A DNA stretch of 64,000 bases from Methylophilus medardensis (GCF_006363915.1 NZ_CP040946.1), one strand, 5' to 3'. Positions 40,840-50,094 are shown, counted from the stretch's first letter. Notes: generated by a model not told the origin, from the letters alone. Numbers and translations are program-made.

Positions 40840-41826
40840 TTAATGGACATGACCAACGAATTGGCCGAATGCCCGTGGTTGTGCGCCTACGCGGATCGGC
40901 GCCTGCAGGGACAAGTGATCGGCGTCAATCACCGTCAACACGTTATCCATCCAACTTGCCACCAGCAGTTGCTGATGCGCAGCATCATAAGCGATGCCTT
41001 CCGGCGTGCCTGCCACGCGCATCGTGCGCAACAATTGGTGCTTATTCAGATCAATCACGCTCACGGTATCCTCCCCCGTATTCGTCACAAACAAACGCTG
41101 GCCCAGCGCATCCGGCGTCGCACAATAAGGACGACGACCCACGGCGATTGTGGCAACGACCTCATCACGTTGGGTATCGATCACGCTGATGGTGTCTGAA
41201 TAGACATTCACAACGAATAATTGCTTGCCATCCGGTCGGAGACTAAGGCCAAACGGGTGTTGCCCAACTTTGATTCGGGCACGCCGCTGGTGCGTCTGCG
41301 TATCAATCACATGCACTTCATTGCTATCGCGACTGGCCACATATAACGTGGCTTCATCGTGACTTAATTGCAGGCCACCAGGGGCTGGCCCCACCTCGAC
41401 TTGCGCGATCACGTCACCGTGTTTGGGGTCGACGACCAACAAGCGATCGTGATACCAATCAGCCACATAGACACGATCACCAGCCTGATTGACGGTGATG
41501 CCTACCGGCGCGATGGGCAATGGGATGGTATGCGTGACTTGCTGACGCCGCATGTCAATCACCGTCAATGAGTGACCTTCCACATTGCTCACGTACACTT
41601 TTTGCTGACGGCGATCAATAGCCACCCCAACCGGTGCCTGACCCACCACTATCGTATTCACCACCTGGCGTTGCTGCAAATCCACCACCGACACGGTGTT
41701 ATCCCCTTGGTTGGTGATATAGGCATAGTCGGCGGCCGGCGCAGTCAGCACCCAGCCAAGGGCCAGCCAAACACCGATTGATCGCATCATCGAATACATC
41801 TGCCGATTGGTCTTAATAGGGGACAT
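40840..41826 (-). CDS. YVTN beta-propeller protein, exported
   Basis: 328 residues from ATG 41826; ATGs at 41799, 41790 and 41787 and an open frame to 41904 make the start uncertain. Signal peptide (SIGVWLALGWVLTAPAAD), then YVTN repeats (AYITNQGDNTVSVVDL, VYVSNVEGHSLTVIDM, LYVASRDSNEVHVIDT, LFVVNVYSDTISVIDT, LFVTNTGEDTVSVIDL). It has the same architecture as the next gene but the sequences are clearly diverged. It follows the thioredoxin gene in the mxa transcript, so it is probably induced together with methanol dehydrogenase. Confidence 0.82.
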   Translation of the reverse strand: MSPIKTNRQMYSMMRSIGVWLALGWVLTAPAADYAYITNQGDNTVSVVDLQQRQVVNTIVVGQAPVGVAIDRRQQKVYVSNVEGHSLTVIDMRRQQVTHTIPLPIAPVGITVNQAGDRVYVADWYHDRLLVVDPKHGDVIAQVEVGPAPGGLQLSHDEATLYVASRDSNEVHVIDTQTHQRRARIKVGQHPFGLSLRPDGKQLFVVNVYSDTISVIDTQRDEVVATIAVGRRPYCATPDALGQRLFVTNTGEDTVSVIDLNKHQLLRTMRVAGTPEGIAYDAAHQQLLVASWMDNVLTVIDADHLSLQAPIRVGAQPRAFGQFVGHVH

Positions 41827-41910
41827 CGCAATGGGATGCCCTACCGCATCAGCACTATAGGCGCTGATGCCTGCCACGGATTGAGCATCTCTCCCGCAAG
41901 CCACCGGGAT

Positions 41911-42330
41911 TTATTCACGGGGGCTGGCGGGGGCGGCACTCAGCGAGCGTGCATGTAGGGGCGCTTTTTGCGCAAAATGGCGATTAATTGCTGTCATTTC
42001 CAGCGCTTGCCACATCTGCACATGCTGTCGCAGCGCGTGCGTATGCATGGCGCCGACCACACGGTCGATCACTACCCGATCGCGAATCGCCATGAGTGCA
42101 GGCACTTGCGTGACCTGAAAGTTGGCCGTGAGGTCTGTGGCCGTATCGATATCAGCGACGGCAAACAATGCCTGCGGCGATTGTGAGGCAAGCTCGGCAA
42201 AAACTGGCGCAAATTGCTGGCATGGTGCGCACCACTTGGCGGTAAATAAAACAATCACAAACGGATGTGCGGCAACCAGGCCATTAAATTGGGATTGGCC
42301 GTCTAACGATTGAGGCAGGTTGGATTTCAT
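41911..42330 (-). CDS. Thioredoxin-like protein
   Basis: 139 residues, thioredoxin fold with active site FTAKWCAPCQQF (C34 and C37) and the cis-proline region QVPALMA. No signal peptide, so it acts in the cytoplasm unless exported otherwise, and a 25-residue C-terminal extension has no clear structure. It overlaps the previous gene by four bases and occupies the position where Methylobacterium has mxaE/mxaH. A link to disulfide chemistry (MxaF has an adjacent-cysteine disulfide ring) is inference. Confidence 0.85.
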   Translation of the reverse strand: MKSNLPQSLDGQSQFNGLVAAHPFVIVLFTAKWCAPCQQFAPVFAELASQSPQALFAVADIDTATDLTANFQVTQVPALMAIRDRVVIDRVVGAMHTHALRQHVQMWQALEMTAINRHFAQKAPLHARSLSAAPASPRE

Positions 42331-42701
42331 GGAGACTCCTGAGAAGGTAAGCCCGCTGCTGGCAGACGCTTGATCGTGCTAAGGGTCCAATGCTGCGGGC
42401 CGGCAATACTTTGCGAACAGCCCAGCGCCACTTCAGGCTGCTGCGCGGTCAGCAGATGCCGAGTATGGTCAGCGGTTTGCACTTGCATAAACCAACGGTC
42501 TACCCAGACTTCTGTCGGGGCGTCAGCCGTTGCTAGTACTAAATCGGTGAGCCTGACTGAAATCAACTGGCCGCCATGCGCGAGACAAAGTGAATCATCG
42601 GATTCAACCAATTGGACCCTTGCCTCGCCCTCAGCCGCTAACGCCGGCTGGCCTAACAGCATGACCAGCAGGCCGAGGGCGTAGCCGCATAAAGTAGTCA
42701 T
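42327..42701 (-). CDS. Small exported protein in the mxaE position
   Basis: 124 residues from ATG 42701; the frame extends to 42767 into mxaD without support. N-terminal signal peptide (YALGLLVMLLGQPALAAE), then a short mature domain with two cysteines (SLCLAHGG and ALGCSQS) that could form a disulfide. It follows mxaD and precedes a thioredoxin gene with a four-base overlap. No family I can name; the mxaE assignment is by position only. Such a cysteine pair next to a thioredoxin invites a redox relation, which is speculative. Confidence 0.65.
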   Translation of the reverse strand: MTTLCGYALGLLVMLLGQPALAAEGEARVQLVESDDSLCLAHGGQLISVRLTDLVLATADAPTEVWVDRWFMQVQTADHTRHLLTAQQPEVALGCSQSIAGPQHWTLSTIKRLPAAGLPSQESP

Positions 42702-42712
42702 TGATGGCGCAC

Positions 42713-43306
42713 TTAAGCACACACCGACATCCCTAGGCTTTTCAATAGTGGCCGCAGGCTCACGCAAATTTTACTGCGCCAGCCAATACTACTAGTGGCT
42801 GCATTGATGCGACCTTCTTTCAGCCCTTGCAAGCCGTCTTTAACAAAGCGATCCACGGCATTTTTCGCGGCTTCGTCATCTTGCCCGGCCGGCGGTTCAT
42901 TGCCGGTAAACGCACGGTAATACCGGGCGGTCCAAGTCACTTTGGCATGGGCACCCTCGGCGGCGACTTTGATTTTGCCATTGAGTGAACTCACAGGCAG
43001 CGCGTCAAGATCCACATCCCCCGACAAGCGGTAAGAGACTGTCATGTCTGTCGCTGACACCTCATCAATCTCTTGCAACAACTGCTTGCCATTATTGAGG
43101 GTGATTTTTTGTTGCTTGTCATTTACGGTTTCGCAGGCTTTCACTTGCGGATGCCATTGCGCCAGACCACACGGGGCACTCACACGTTGCCACAAGGCGT
43201 CTGCTGCTGCATTTACCTGAATGGATTCATCGGTTTTCTGCGGGGTTGGGCCATGTGCCCACACTTGTGCACTCATGAGTCCAATCAGTAATAAAGACCA
43301 CTTCAT
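42713..43306 (-). CDS. mxaD: MxaD, methanol dehydrogenase accessory protein (SRPBCC fold)
   Basis: 197 residues. Signal peptide (LLLIGLMSAQVWAHG), then a START/SRPBCC-like domain (SIQVNAAADALWQRVSAPCGLAQWHPQVKACE...) matching the 17-kDa periplasmic MxaD of Methylobacterium, which stimulates electron transfer between methanol dehydrogenase and cytochrome cL. The C-terminal 30 residues (SSIGWRSKICVSLRPLL) are basic and atypical for an exported protein. ATGA overlap with mxaL. Confidence 0.88.
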   Translation of the reverse strand: MKWSLLLIGLMSAQVWAHGPTPQKTDESIQVNAAADALWQRVSAPCGLAQWHPQVKACETVNDKQQKITLNNGKQLLQEIDEVSATDMTVSYRLSGDVDLDALPVSSLNGKIKVAAEGAHAKVTWTARYYRAFTGNEPPAGQDDEAAKNAVDRFVKDGLQGLKEGRINAATSSIGWRSKICVSLRPLLKSLGMSVCA

Positions 43307-44409
43307 TGTTGCTCCTTCTGTAAAAAAATTGATTTGCGTGACTGATGCAACGACTTACGTATCGCCTGCCAAATGCCTAAAACCCCTGTTGTGTCGGTAA
43401 ACGTCAGTAACAAATACAGCAGCCAACAGACGATGACTGGGATCGCCAACCAAGGTCTGAGATCAGTATCGGCCCAGCGCCAAGCGGTCATACCCAAGCC
43501 GGTGGCCCAGTGGCTGGCCTGCGCAGACTGATCTAAACGCACAAACTGCAAGCCACTGCTATCCGCCAACCGCTGCAAATTCTGCGCATCTAACGCCGAC
43601 AGATGTGCATTGTTCAGCAGATCATTGCCGGGACCATGACCGGCATTGCGGTCATGCTGACCTTGTTCCATTGCCAATACCGATAAGGTCTCCGCCATCC
43701 CGAAATTGCCAAATTGCTGCACCTCTTCCTGCGCCCAATAACCGGAAATTGCATTCTTTTCATCTAGCTTAGGGATTTTGCTGGGCGTAGGTTGGCCCAT
43801 CCCGACCAGATAGCCCTGAACATCCCCTGCTTTGCCGGCATAAGCAGGCATATATTTTGGATTGGCGGGTGGGGCTTGTTGGCCATCAGTGAAAAACATC
43901 AAGCGCATCTGTTTACCAAGCGCCGGCGTCTGTTCGAGCGCGTGAAACACCCCATGGGTAATAAAGGAATCTGCCGCCCAAGCCATGCGCCAATCCATGC
44001 TAGCAACGGTTTGGTCCAGGGCGGCGAAATGCGCACAGACCTCTACGGGCTCCACCAGCTTGACCACATTGCGCTCGGTAAACATGCCCAGCGCCACCTG
44101 CGAGCCGCAAGGCAAGGCCGATATGGTGCTGCGGATGCTCTCTTTCGCAACTTGCAGACGGCTGACACTTTTACCCGCCCTCTGATAATCGGCCACATTC
44201 ATGCTCTGGGTGATGTCCACCACGAAATACCAGGCATAGACGCGATTCGGTAATCGCGCGTGGGGATGCAACAAAATGAGCGTCAGCAAACCAAAAGTCA
44301 CCAGCAGCGCCCGCATGCGCCAGACATCTCGCTTCGAACCGTCACCACGCAAGGGATCGATGCGCCTGCGCAACGCGGCGCGCCCTGCTTCAATCCACTG
44401 AAAACGCAT
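43303..44409 (-). CDS. mxaL: MxaL, VWA-domain membrane protein of methanol dehydrogenase assembly
   Basis: 368 residues. N-terminal membrane segment (about 33-52), periplasmic von Willebrand A domain with MIDAS-like D-I-T-Q-S (VVDITQSMN), and a C-terminal membrane segment (about 315-338). MxaL, with MxaA, MxaC and MxaK, is needed for calcium insertion into MxaF in Methylobacterium. Gene order and the one-base overlap with mxaK support the call. Confidence 0.88.
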   Translation of the reverse strand: MRFQWIEAGRAALRRRIDPLRGDGSKRDVWRMRALLVTFGLLTLILLHPHARLPNRVYAWYFVVDITQSMNVADYQRAGKSVSRLQVAKESIRSTISALPCGSQVALGMFTERNVVKLVEPVEVCAHFAALDQTVASMDWRMAWAADSFITHGVFHALEQTPALGKQMRLMFFTDGQQAPPANPKYMPAYAGKAGDVQGYLVGMGQPTPSKIPKLDEKNAISGYWAQEEVQQFGNFGMAETLSVLAMEQGQHDRNAGHGPGNDLLNNAHLSALDAQNLQRLADSSGLQFVRLDQSAQASHWATGLGMTAWRWADTDLRPWLAIPVIVCWLLYLLLTFTDTTGVLGIWQAIRKSLHQSRKSIFLQKEQQ

Positions 44410-45020
44410 TAAGGCATGCCTCTCGGGTTGCCCGGCATGGCAGGCCAGCCACTGGGCTCCTCTTCTGCTTTGATCTGCTCATCTTCATATTGCTGCGGCC
44501 CGGACATGCCGTGTGTGGTCGGCGCCAAGCGCAATGCCAGATGATAGTTATATTTTGCTTCTGACCAATCGGGGGCTAGCCTCAACGCTTTTTGATAACT
44601 TTCTTTCGCCAGCGCCACCAAGGGACCGGCCTCATCCCACGCAGGTAATCCGCGCTGTTCCAACAAGCCAATCGCCGTGCGCAGGTAGACATTGCCAGAA
44701 TTAAAGTAGGCTTGTTGCCGCAATGAATCGCCTTCTGGCACTTTGCGCATCAGGGCGGCGTAAGCGGTTAATGCTTGCTCAACCTGGTGCTGGTTGTCAT
44801 AAAATACCGCGTTGGCAAACAAGGCTTGCGGTGTTTGGTGCGCGTCCAGCCATGTATTTTCAATCAGCCGGTGGGGTTGTACACTGCGGCGATACACCTC
44901 CGCCTGGTAGATCTGCATCAGTTGCTTGATCAGCATCACGCACGCAATCAGGATGATCACACCTGCCCAAAATACACCACGCCGCGCAACAACGCGCAGT
45001 CTTCCAGTCATGCCTGCCAT
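44409..45020 (-). CDS. mxaK: MxaK, membrane protein of methanol dehydrogenase assembly
   Basis: 203 residues if ATG 45020 (ribosome site GGAACTG) is used; ATG 45011 overlaps the mxaC stop as ATGA and is the alternative. One N-terminal membrane segment (about 20-38), then a helical periplasmic domain with TPR-like stretches (VEQALTAYAALMRKVPEGDSL..., SYQKALRLAPDWSEAKYNYHLAL). Known in Methylobacterium as required for calcium insertion. Identity rests largely on gene order between mxaC and mxaL. Confidence 0.85.
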   Translation of the reverse strand: MAGMTGRLRVVARRGVFWAGVIILIACVMLIKQLMQIYQAEVYRRSVQPHRLIENTWLDAHQTPQALFANAVFYDNQHQVEQALTAYAALMRKVPEGDSLRQQAYFNSGNVYLRTAIGLLEQRGLPAWDEAGPLVALAKESYQKALRLAPDWSEAKYNYHLALRLAPTTHGMSGPQQYEDEQIKAEEEPSGWPAMPGNPRGMP

Positions 45021-46039
45021 CGTTTCAGTTCCAATGCATACAAACAAATCAAACAGATAGACGCGAGCCAAGCCAATGCATAGGCGTATTGGCTCAGGTC
45101 CTGCCGGGAGACCGGCTCAAGATAACGCGTCGGTTTATTTTTGAGTTTAGAAATATCGTTCACCGCAGCTTTCACCGCTTCGGGGTTTTCAGCCTCATAC
45201 ACGCGGTAAGGCACATGCAGTGTTTGAAAATATTCGTGCAGGGCATATTCAGGATAGGCATCAATATTTTCGCCCTCTGCCAAACGTTGCTTGAGGCTGA
45301 CACCACTTTCAGAGCGCAGATAAATCCAATATAGCGATGCTTTTTGCCGCATAAACATGGCGCGCAGCATGTCCTGCGTTTTGCCATCTAGATGCGCGCC
45401 ACCGTCAGACACTAACACCATGGCGCGCGCGCCAGTGACTGGCTGGTCAGCAAAGTAATCGAGCGCCATGCCCAAGCCCCGCGCCACCGCAGTAAATCCC
45501 ATGCCGCCTGCCTCGGTGGCATCCAGTGCGGCCTGCACAAAGCCCCGGTCATTGCCCAGTGGCGCCGCTAAAATCGGTGAGGTACTAAACGTCACCATGC
45601 CCATTAAGTCATCATGCCCTTGCGCTACCAGTGTTTTTAGCACGTTGCGAGCGACCGCCATCTTAGGGACGCGCGCTTGCTGATCACCTGTGTTTGCAAA
45701 GGCTTCATTCATGCTGGCACTGCGATCCAGCACAATCATGACATGGGCGCCCCGCCCGACTTTCTCCACATACTGTGCTTTGAGGTATGGGCCACTCAGC
45801 GCCAGGCTCAATGCCAGCACCAACAGGCTGAGGGCGATTTTCCACAACCGATCCAGCCAAGCGGATAGCGGATCTTGGGGCAGGCCTTGCAAGGCAGGAT
45901 GCGGGAAATTCATTTGCCCGCGTAACACCCATGGCAATAGCGATAGTGGTAACAAAAGAAATGGCCAGACACTCGTTAGCCCCCAATGCTCGCTATCGCC
46001 TGCCGCCAGCCACACTGTTTGCGCGCCCGCCGCCCACAT
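45008..46039 (-). CDS. mxaC: MxaC, VWA-domain membrane protein of methanol dehydrogenase assembly
   Basis: 343 residues from ATG 46039, two bases after the mxaA stop; a TTG at 46045 would overlap it. N-terminal BatA-like membrane region (about 20-38 and 64-82), VWA domain with MIDAS motif VLDRSASM (about residue 105), and a C-terminal membrane segment. MxaC is one of the proteins needed for calcium insertion into MxaF. The pattern of two VWA proteins (MxaC, MxaL), a MoxR ATPase and a DUF58 protein mirrors the general MoxR-VWA chaperone modules. Confidence 0.9.
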   Translation of the reverse strand: MWAAGAQTVWLAAGDSEHWGLTSVWPFLLLPLSLLPWVLRGQMNFPHPALQGLPQDPLSAWLDRLWKIALSLLVLALSLALSGPYLKAQYVEKVGRGAHVMIVLDRSASMNEAFANTGDQQARVPKMAVARNVLKTLVAQGHDDLMGMVTFSTSPILAAPLGNDRGFVQAALDATEAGGMGFTAVARGLGMALDYFADQPVTGARAMVLVSDGGAHLDGKTQDMLRAMFMRQKASLYWIYLRSESGVSLKQRLAEGENIDAYPEYALHEYFQTLHVPYRVYEAENPEAVKAAVNDISKLKNKPTRYLEPVSRQDLSQYAYALAWLASICLICLYALELKRWQA

Positions 46040-46041
46040 GC

Positions 46042-46968
46042 TCAAGAAATCTCCAGATGGCTCAGATTTTTAGCCAGTTGTTGTAATGCATTCAAAGAGA
46101 AAGACACCGGTTTGCCCGCAAAAAACGTTTGTTGCACATCCTGATAAAAATGTTGCAAGTTATCGCGATATGGCGCCATGGCTGCATGCGAGGCCAGTAA
46201 CCGAGGCAAGTTCTCTGTCGTGACGGCGTAACCGGCACATAGATCTACCGCGCGGCTGATCAGACGCATCGCTTGCATACGCGTCGCCTGTTGATCCGAT
46301 TTGAGGCGGCGGATGGCACGCCATGCCTGCCTGAATGGCATGCGTTTTTCTTGCGGGAACTGCAGCCAGCCCAGATACCAAGCAACATAACCGATGCCTA
46401 GCATGAGTAAGCTTCCCCAGCCAGCCAGTGCCCACAGCTGGGCAGCACGCGGCCATGCTGGCAGCGGCGCATCCGGGTAGAGTTTGACGTGCTCGGCATC
46501 AATGCGAGCCGGCAATAGGCTTGACACAATGACTTTGTCAGCGGGTAGATCGATCGCTAGCCGTTGCTGGTCGCGCTTGAATTGCAAATGCAGCGGCTTC
46601 AGCGGCAGGGTTTTTACCGTATCGCCTGCGACAAAAATTTGCCAATCGATCTCCAGTTGAATCACGCGTTCGCTTTTATCGTCGCGCGTTGTCCAGTGCG
46701 CTGTTCTGAGTTCTATCGCCTCATTTTGTGCGGGCAGCGGTAAACTGTCTGGATCTAGTTCAAAACCGGCAGGGACATGCAGCGTGATGTGTTGTCGCGC
46801 AATACTGCCCAAGGTGTAATCTGCTTCGCGGGTGTAGCTTTCGGCACGGGGTTGAAGATTCGTGGCGGCATATGCCACCTGCATCCCAGCCAGCCCAATG
46901 AGGCTCGCAATCAAATGAAATATCCAATGTGGCATTTGCCTATGCGTTGCATACAAGCCCAGCTTCAT
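46042..46968 (-). CDS. mxaA: MxaA, membrane protein of methanol dehydrogenase assembly
   Basis: 308 residues from ATG 46968, with ribosome site GGAGACC and an ATGA overlap with the mxaS stop; the longer frame to 47028 is inside mxaS. Signal-like segment (about 14-35), a beta-rich periplasmic domain, then one membrane segment (about 176-196) and a cytoplasmic helical tail. MxaA is needed for calcium insertion in Methylobacterium. Gene order supports the name. Confidence 0.87.
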   Translation of the reverse strand: MKLGLYATHRQMPHWIFHLIASLIGLAGMQVAYAATNLQPRAESYTREADYTLGSIARQHITLHVPAGFELDPDSLPLPAQNEAIELRTAHWTTRDDKSERVIQLEIDWQIFVAGDTVKTLPLKPLHLQFKRDQQRLAIDLPADKVIVSSLLPARIDAEHVKLYPDAPLPAWPRAAQLWALAGWGSLLMLGIGYVAWYLGWLQFPQEKRMPFRQAWRAIRRLKSDQQATRMQAMRLISRAVDLCAGYAVTTENLPRLLASHAAMAPYRDNLQHFYQDVQQTFFAGKPVSFSLNALQQLAKNLSHLEIS

Positions 46969-47915
46969 GCCATGGTCTCCATTAAATGACGACTGACGTC
47001 TTCGGCGCGCCAACCCGGGTTGAGCCACAAGGGTGAGCGCGTACCCGCTTTTAATAAGCTGGCATTGAGCACATCGGTTTGCTGGGCAGCATGGTCAGCA
47101 ATCTGCTGATGCAATCGCCGTCTAAGCATCCAGCTTCGCACTTCACCGGTTTCCATATCGCGCAGGCGCGCCCAGCCAAAAGCAGGCAAGCCAGTCGTGG
47201 CTGTGCGGTCGCGGAGGACAACTGGGACCACATCGTGCTGCTGCGCCGCGGTTAGGGTTTGTTGCAGCAAGGCATCCGGCCAGTAAAAATCAGATACCAA
47301 AAACACCAGCGCCCGTTGCGGACCGAGCGACATTATTGTTTGCGGGAGTCCGCTGGCCGTGCGCCCTGCTGCATGAGGCTGTGACGCCGCTTGTTGCCAA
47401 TATTGTGTGACTTGCTGTGCCAGCGCCTGCGCTGTCCCCGGCTGAAAACTAGGCAACACTTGCCATGCCGCTTGTTCAGCGGTATCTGCGCCGCACATGC
47501 CGAACGCATCGCCTTGCCGATTGGCAGACCACGCGAGCGAGCAAACAAATTCAGTTACTTGCTGGCGCATATGGGCCTCACCCTCAAACCACATTGAGCT
47601 TGAGAGATCAACAATGGCGTATACCCTGACAGCGGCGCGTTCGAGATAGGTTCTGACTAACCACTGCTTGGGCACCGTGCGCACACTGGCACGGATGTCG
47701 ATGCGTTTCGGGTCAGGGCATGCCAGTAACGAGGCAAAACCAGCAAAGTCACTGCCATTGCCAGCATGGTTGGTCAAGTTAGCCCCGACATGATAGGACT
47801 GAGCGCGCCAGTGCACATTGTAGAAAAACTGGCGCGGCTCAAAGTCAGCATGTACCAACGCGGTAGGATGACGCATGTCAACAGCGGGTCCGGGAGATGC
47901 AGAAAGAATCGCCAT
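46965..47915 (-). CDS. mxaS: MxaS, DUF58 protein of the methanol dehydrogenase operon
   Basis: 316 residues. DUF58 core with DPKRIDIRASVRTVPKQWLVRTYLERAAVRVYAIVDLSSSMWFEG, whose D-L-S-S-S resembles a VWA metal site. No membrane segment. DUF58 proteins pair with MoxR ATPases; here MxaR is directly upstream, six bases away. In Methylobacterium mutants the gene's role is not well defined. ATGA overlap with mxaA. Confidence 0.9.
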   Translation of the reverse strand: MAILSASPGPAVDMRHPTALVHADFEPRQFFYNVHWRAQSYHVGANLTNHAGNGSDFAGFASLLACPDPKRIDIRASVRTVPKQWLVRTYLERAAVRVYAIVDLSSSMWFEGEAHMRQQVTEFVCSLAWSANRQGDAFGMCGADTAEQAAWQVLPSFQPGTAQALAQQVTQYWQQAASQPHAAGRTASGLPQTIMSLGPQRALVFLVSDFYWPDALLQQTLTAAQQHDVVPVVLRDRTATTGLPAFGWARLRDMETGEVRSWMLRRRLHQQIADHAAQQTDVLNASLLKAGTRSPLWLNPGWRAEDVSRHLMETMA

Positions 47916-47921
47916 ATCAAC

Positions 47922-48941
47922 CTAAGGCGCAGATACTTTGTCGAGAACCGCGCGCAGCAGCAGGGGCGCCAGTCGAGCGTGTTGCAAGGCATAAGTGCCA
48001 TTGAAAAAGACACGATGGGTCATCACAAACGGCCACACGGCACGGATATCATCCGGCGTTAAATAATCACGGCCTTCGATCCAGGCACGCGTGCGCGCAC
48101 TGCGCATCAACATGGCGGTGCCACGCGGGCTGGCACCGCCAGCCAACAAGCGTGACATATCCACATCTGGCAGCTGGATACCTGCGGCCAACGGGTCTTT
48201 TAACACGCGCCAAAGGTCAACGGCATATTCCTGCAATGGCAACTCTGCCCGCACCGACGCCTGTATGGTTTCTGCCACCGCATTCAGTTGATCGTAAGGC
48301 GTTAACCCTGCCGGCAGGCTGCTGATCAATGCGTCGACATCATAAAAACGGGTATCGAACATCAACGCCCGTTGCAGGTCACGCGCATCGGGGGCCTGCA
48401 CCGAAATCTCCATTAAAAAGCGATCACGGGCAGCAGCTGGGATTTCAAAGGTTTCTTCACGTTCTAGGCGATTCCTGTCGGCAAATACGGTGAGGTGCGG
48501 AAAACGATACTCGCGGTTAAAGGCATTGACCGAACGCTCAGCCATCAGCCGCAAAAACAAGGCATGTGCCTGCGGCCGGGCACGATTGATTTCATTAAAG
48601 AAAAATACAGCCAGTGCATCATCATGCTGCAATAGCGGGCCGGGCTGCACCGCGGCTTGTCCGTGCTCATCGATATAGGCATGATAAAGAAAATCGCTGG
48701 GCATCAAATCAATCGCCCCTTCAATGCGCTGGTAGCCGCCCCCTAACAATTGCGCAGCGGCGCGAAGTAAAGTGGTTTTACCTACGCCGACATCGCCTTC
48801 CAGCAACACATGCCCGCGTGAAAAAATCGCAATCGTCAATGCGCGTACCTGCGCGGACATCCCCAGCACAACACTGTTCAAGGCCTGCTCAAACGCACAT
48901 GCGCGCTCACGCCATTCAGATAACGCTATTTGTTTTTCCAT
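47922..48941 (-). CDS. mxaR: MxaR, MoxR-type AAA+ ATPase
   Basis: 339 residues. Walker A GDVGVGKTT (about 49-57), Walker B-like AVFFFNEINRA (about 116-126), and sensor/arginine-finger regions in PAAARDRFLMEI. MoxR ATPases act with VWA proteins to activate or metallate partner enzymes; this operon is where the family got its name. It is separated from mxaI by 129 bases containing a strong hairpin, so its expression is probably lower than that of the structural genes. Confidence 0.95.
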   Translation of the reverse strand: MEKQIALSEWRERACAFEQALNSVVLGMSAQVRALTIAIFSRGHVLLEGDVGVGKTTLLRAAAQLLGGGYQRIEGAIDLMPSDFLYHAYIDEHGQAAVQPGPLLQHDDALAVFFFNEINRARPQAHALFLRLMAERSVNAFNREYRFPHLTVFADRNRLEREETFEIPAAARDRFLMEISVQAPDARDLQRALMFDTRFYDVDALISSLPAGLTPYDQLNAVAETIQASVRAELPLQEYAVDLWRVLKDPLAAGIQLPDVDMSRLLAGGASPRGTAMLMRSARTRAWIEGRDYLTPDDIRAVWPFVMTHRVFFNGTYALQHARLAPLLLRAVLDKVSAP

Positions 48942-49023
48942 ACTTTATCCATGGTTCAGATTGAAACAAGCCACTACCCACTGCTGACAGAGGGAACCGG
49001 ATTGCCACATTCATACGGGAAAC

Positions 49024-49053
49024 GAAGCTGACATCAGAAGCGATGCCAGCTTC
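49024..49053 (-). promoter_or_regulatory. Hairpin between mxaI and mxaR
   Basis: GAAGCTGACATC and GATGCCAGCTTC are 12-base arms with one mismatch and a six-base loop. No T-run follows on the minus strand. It is most likely an mRNA stabiliser or partial attenuator that sets apart the abundant mxaFJGI message from the assembly genes. Confidence 0.6.
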
Positions 49054-49070
49054 TTGGGGGGAAATTCAGA

Positions 49071-49346
49071 TTACTTCACGTCAAACACGAAATTACCGCT
49101 GGATTTAGCATTGGCAATACGTTTTGCATTGCGTGCATCCATGGCTTTGATGGCTTCCTCTTGCTTGTTGAGTTCTACCGGATCATGTTTTGGGTCATAT
49201 TTCGAACCCGCAATTTTTTCCGGGTAGCCGGGCTTGGCTTCCCAGCAATTGCCTGGCTCTTTACAGTTTTGACCGTCATAAGCCAGTGCCTGATTGGACA
49301 GTGCAAACACACCGGCCATTGCCAGTAATGTCAGTACGTGTTTCAT
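49071..49346 (-). CDS. mxaI: MxaI, methanol dehydrogenase small (beta) subunit
   Basis: 91 residues from ATG 49346 (GGAGAAAGTG ribosome site; a GTG at 49349 is in frame). Signal peptide ending NQALA, mature peptide of about 69 residues starting YDGQNCKEPGNCWEAKPGYPEKIAGSKYDPKHDP, the classic beta-subunit sequence with its two cysteines, then a Lys-rich helix. It forms the alpha2-beta2 enzyme with MxaF. Its presence marks the MxaFI system, as lanthanide-type XoxF enzymes lack a small subunit. Confidence 0.97.
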   Translation of the reverse strand: MKHVLTLLAMAGVFALSNQALAYDGQNCKEPGNCWEAKPGYPEKIAGSKYDPKHDPVELNKQEEAIKAMDARNAKRIANAKSSGNFVFDVK

Positions 49347-49449
49347 CACTTTCTCCTTTATTACAAATTAGCTGGTGTATTGTGTTGATCTATTGTTTTG
49401 ATCTAACGAATGGCCCACCAGCCTCACCATCCGCTAATTCTTTATGTGC

Positions 49450-50055
49450 TTAGGCGTGCGGGGCTGCACCGTCGGTTTTCAGGTTTTCTTCCGCCTGATG
49501 ACGAATCCAAGCAATCACATGCAGAATTTCGTCGACCGACAAGCGTCCTTGTTGCGGACCCATCATGCCCGCCGCACCGCCATAAATGGTTTCAAAAATA
49601 CCCTTATCCGTTTCGTTTTTTGGATAGGTCCAGTAGGCATCCGCCAACGCAGGGCCTAGCTTGCCCTCGGCCAAATGACCGTGACAACCAGAACAGGCAG
49701 TTGAAAAAATGGTGTAGCCTTTTTTCACCGCTTCTGCATCGCCTTTATAGGGGTTCTCCCCCGTTGCCATAAAGTGCTTGGCCTCTGGCGTAAAGGTCTC
49801 GCCTTCCATCGGGGATAATTCCAGCACGTCGCCTGATAAGGTGCCGCGAAACTCCATGGCGGGGCCGTCTTTCAATGCTAAGTGTGTAGGCGCAGCCTGC
49901 TTAGGCGCCGTATACGTAGCGGTTTGCGCACTGGCGGCATCCTCCCGCGCACACGCCACGGTGAGAAAAGTCGCCATCACTAAGGCAGAGAGCCCCAAAC
50001 TCAAGGCGAGCGGGTGTTTCAGGGGGCGCGATTGCGGTTGTTGAAAATCTTTCAC
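49450..50055 (-). CDS. mxaG: MxaG, cytochrome cL
   Basis: 201 residues from GTG 50055, which has GGAG six bases upstream; the frame opens with TTG at 50067. N-terminal segment (about 18-36) is a signal or anchor, and a cysteine in the AREDAASA context (VACA) could make it a lipoprotein, although cytochrome cL is normally soluble. One heme site CSGCH (about 121-125) and Met ligand candidates in the PQQG region. It accepts electrons from methanol dehydrogenase. Order mxaJ-mxaG-mxaI is standard. Confidence 0.95.
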   Translation of the reverse strand: MKDFQQPQSRPLKHPLALSLGLSALVMATFLTVACAREDAASAQTATYTAPKQAAPTHLALKDGPAMEFRGTLSGDVLELSPMEGETFTPEAKHFMATGENPYKGDAEAVKKGYTIFSTACSGCHGHLAEGKLGPALADAYWTYPKNETDKGIFETIYGGAAGMMGPQQGRLSVDEILHVIAWIRHQAEENLKTDGAAPHA

Positions 50056-50094
50056 TTCAAACTCCAAAACTGAATAAATGGAAATTACGACGAT

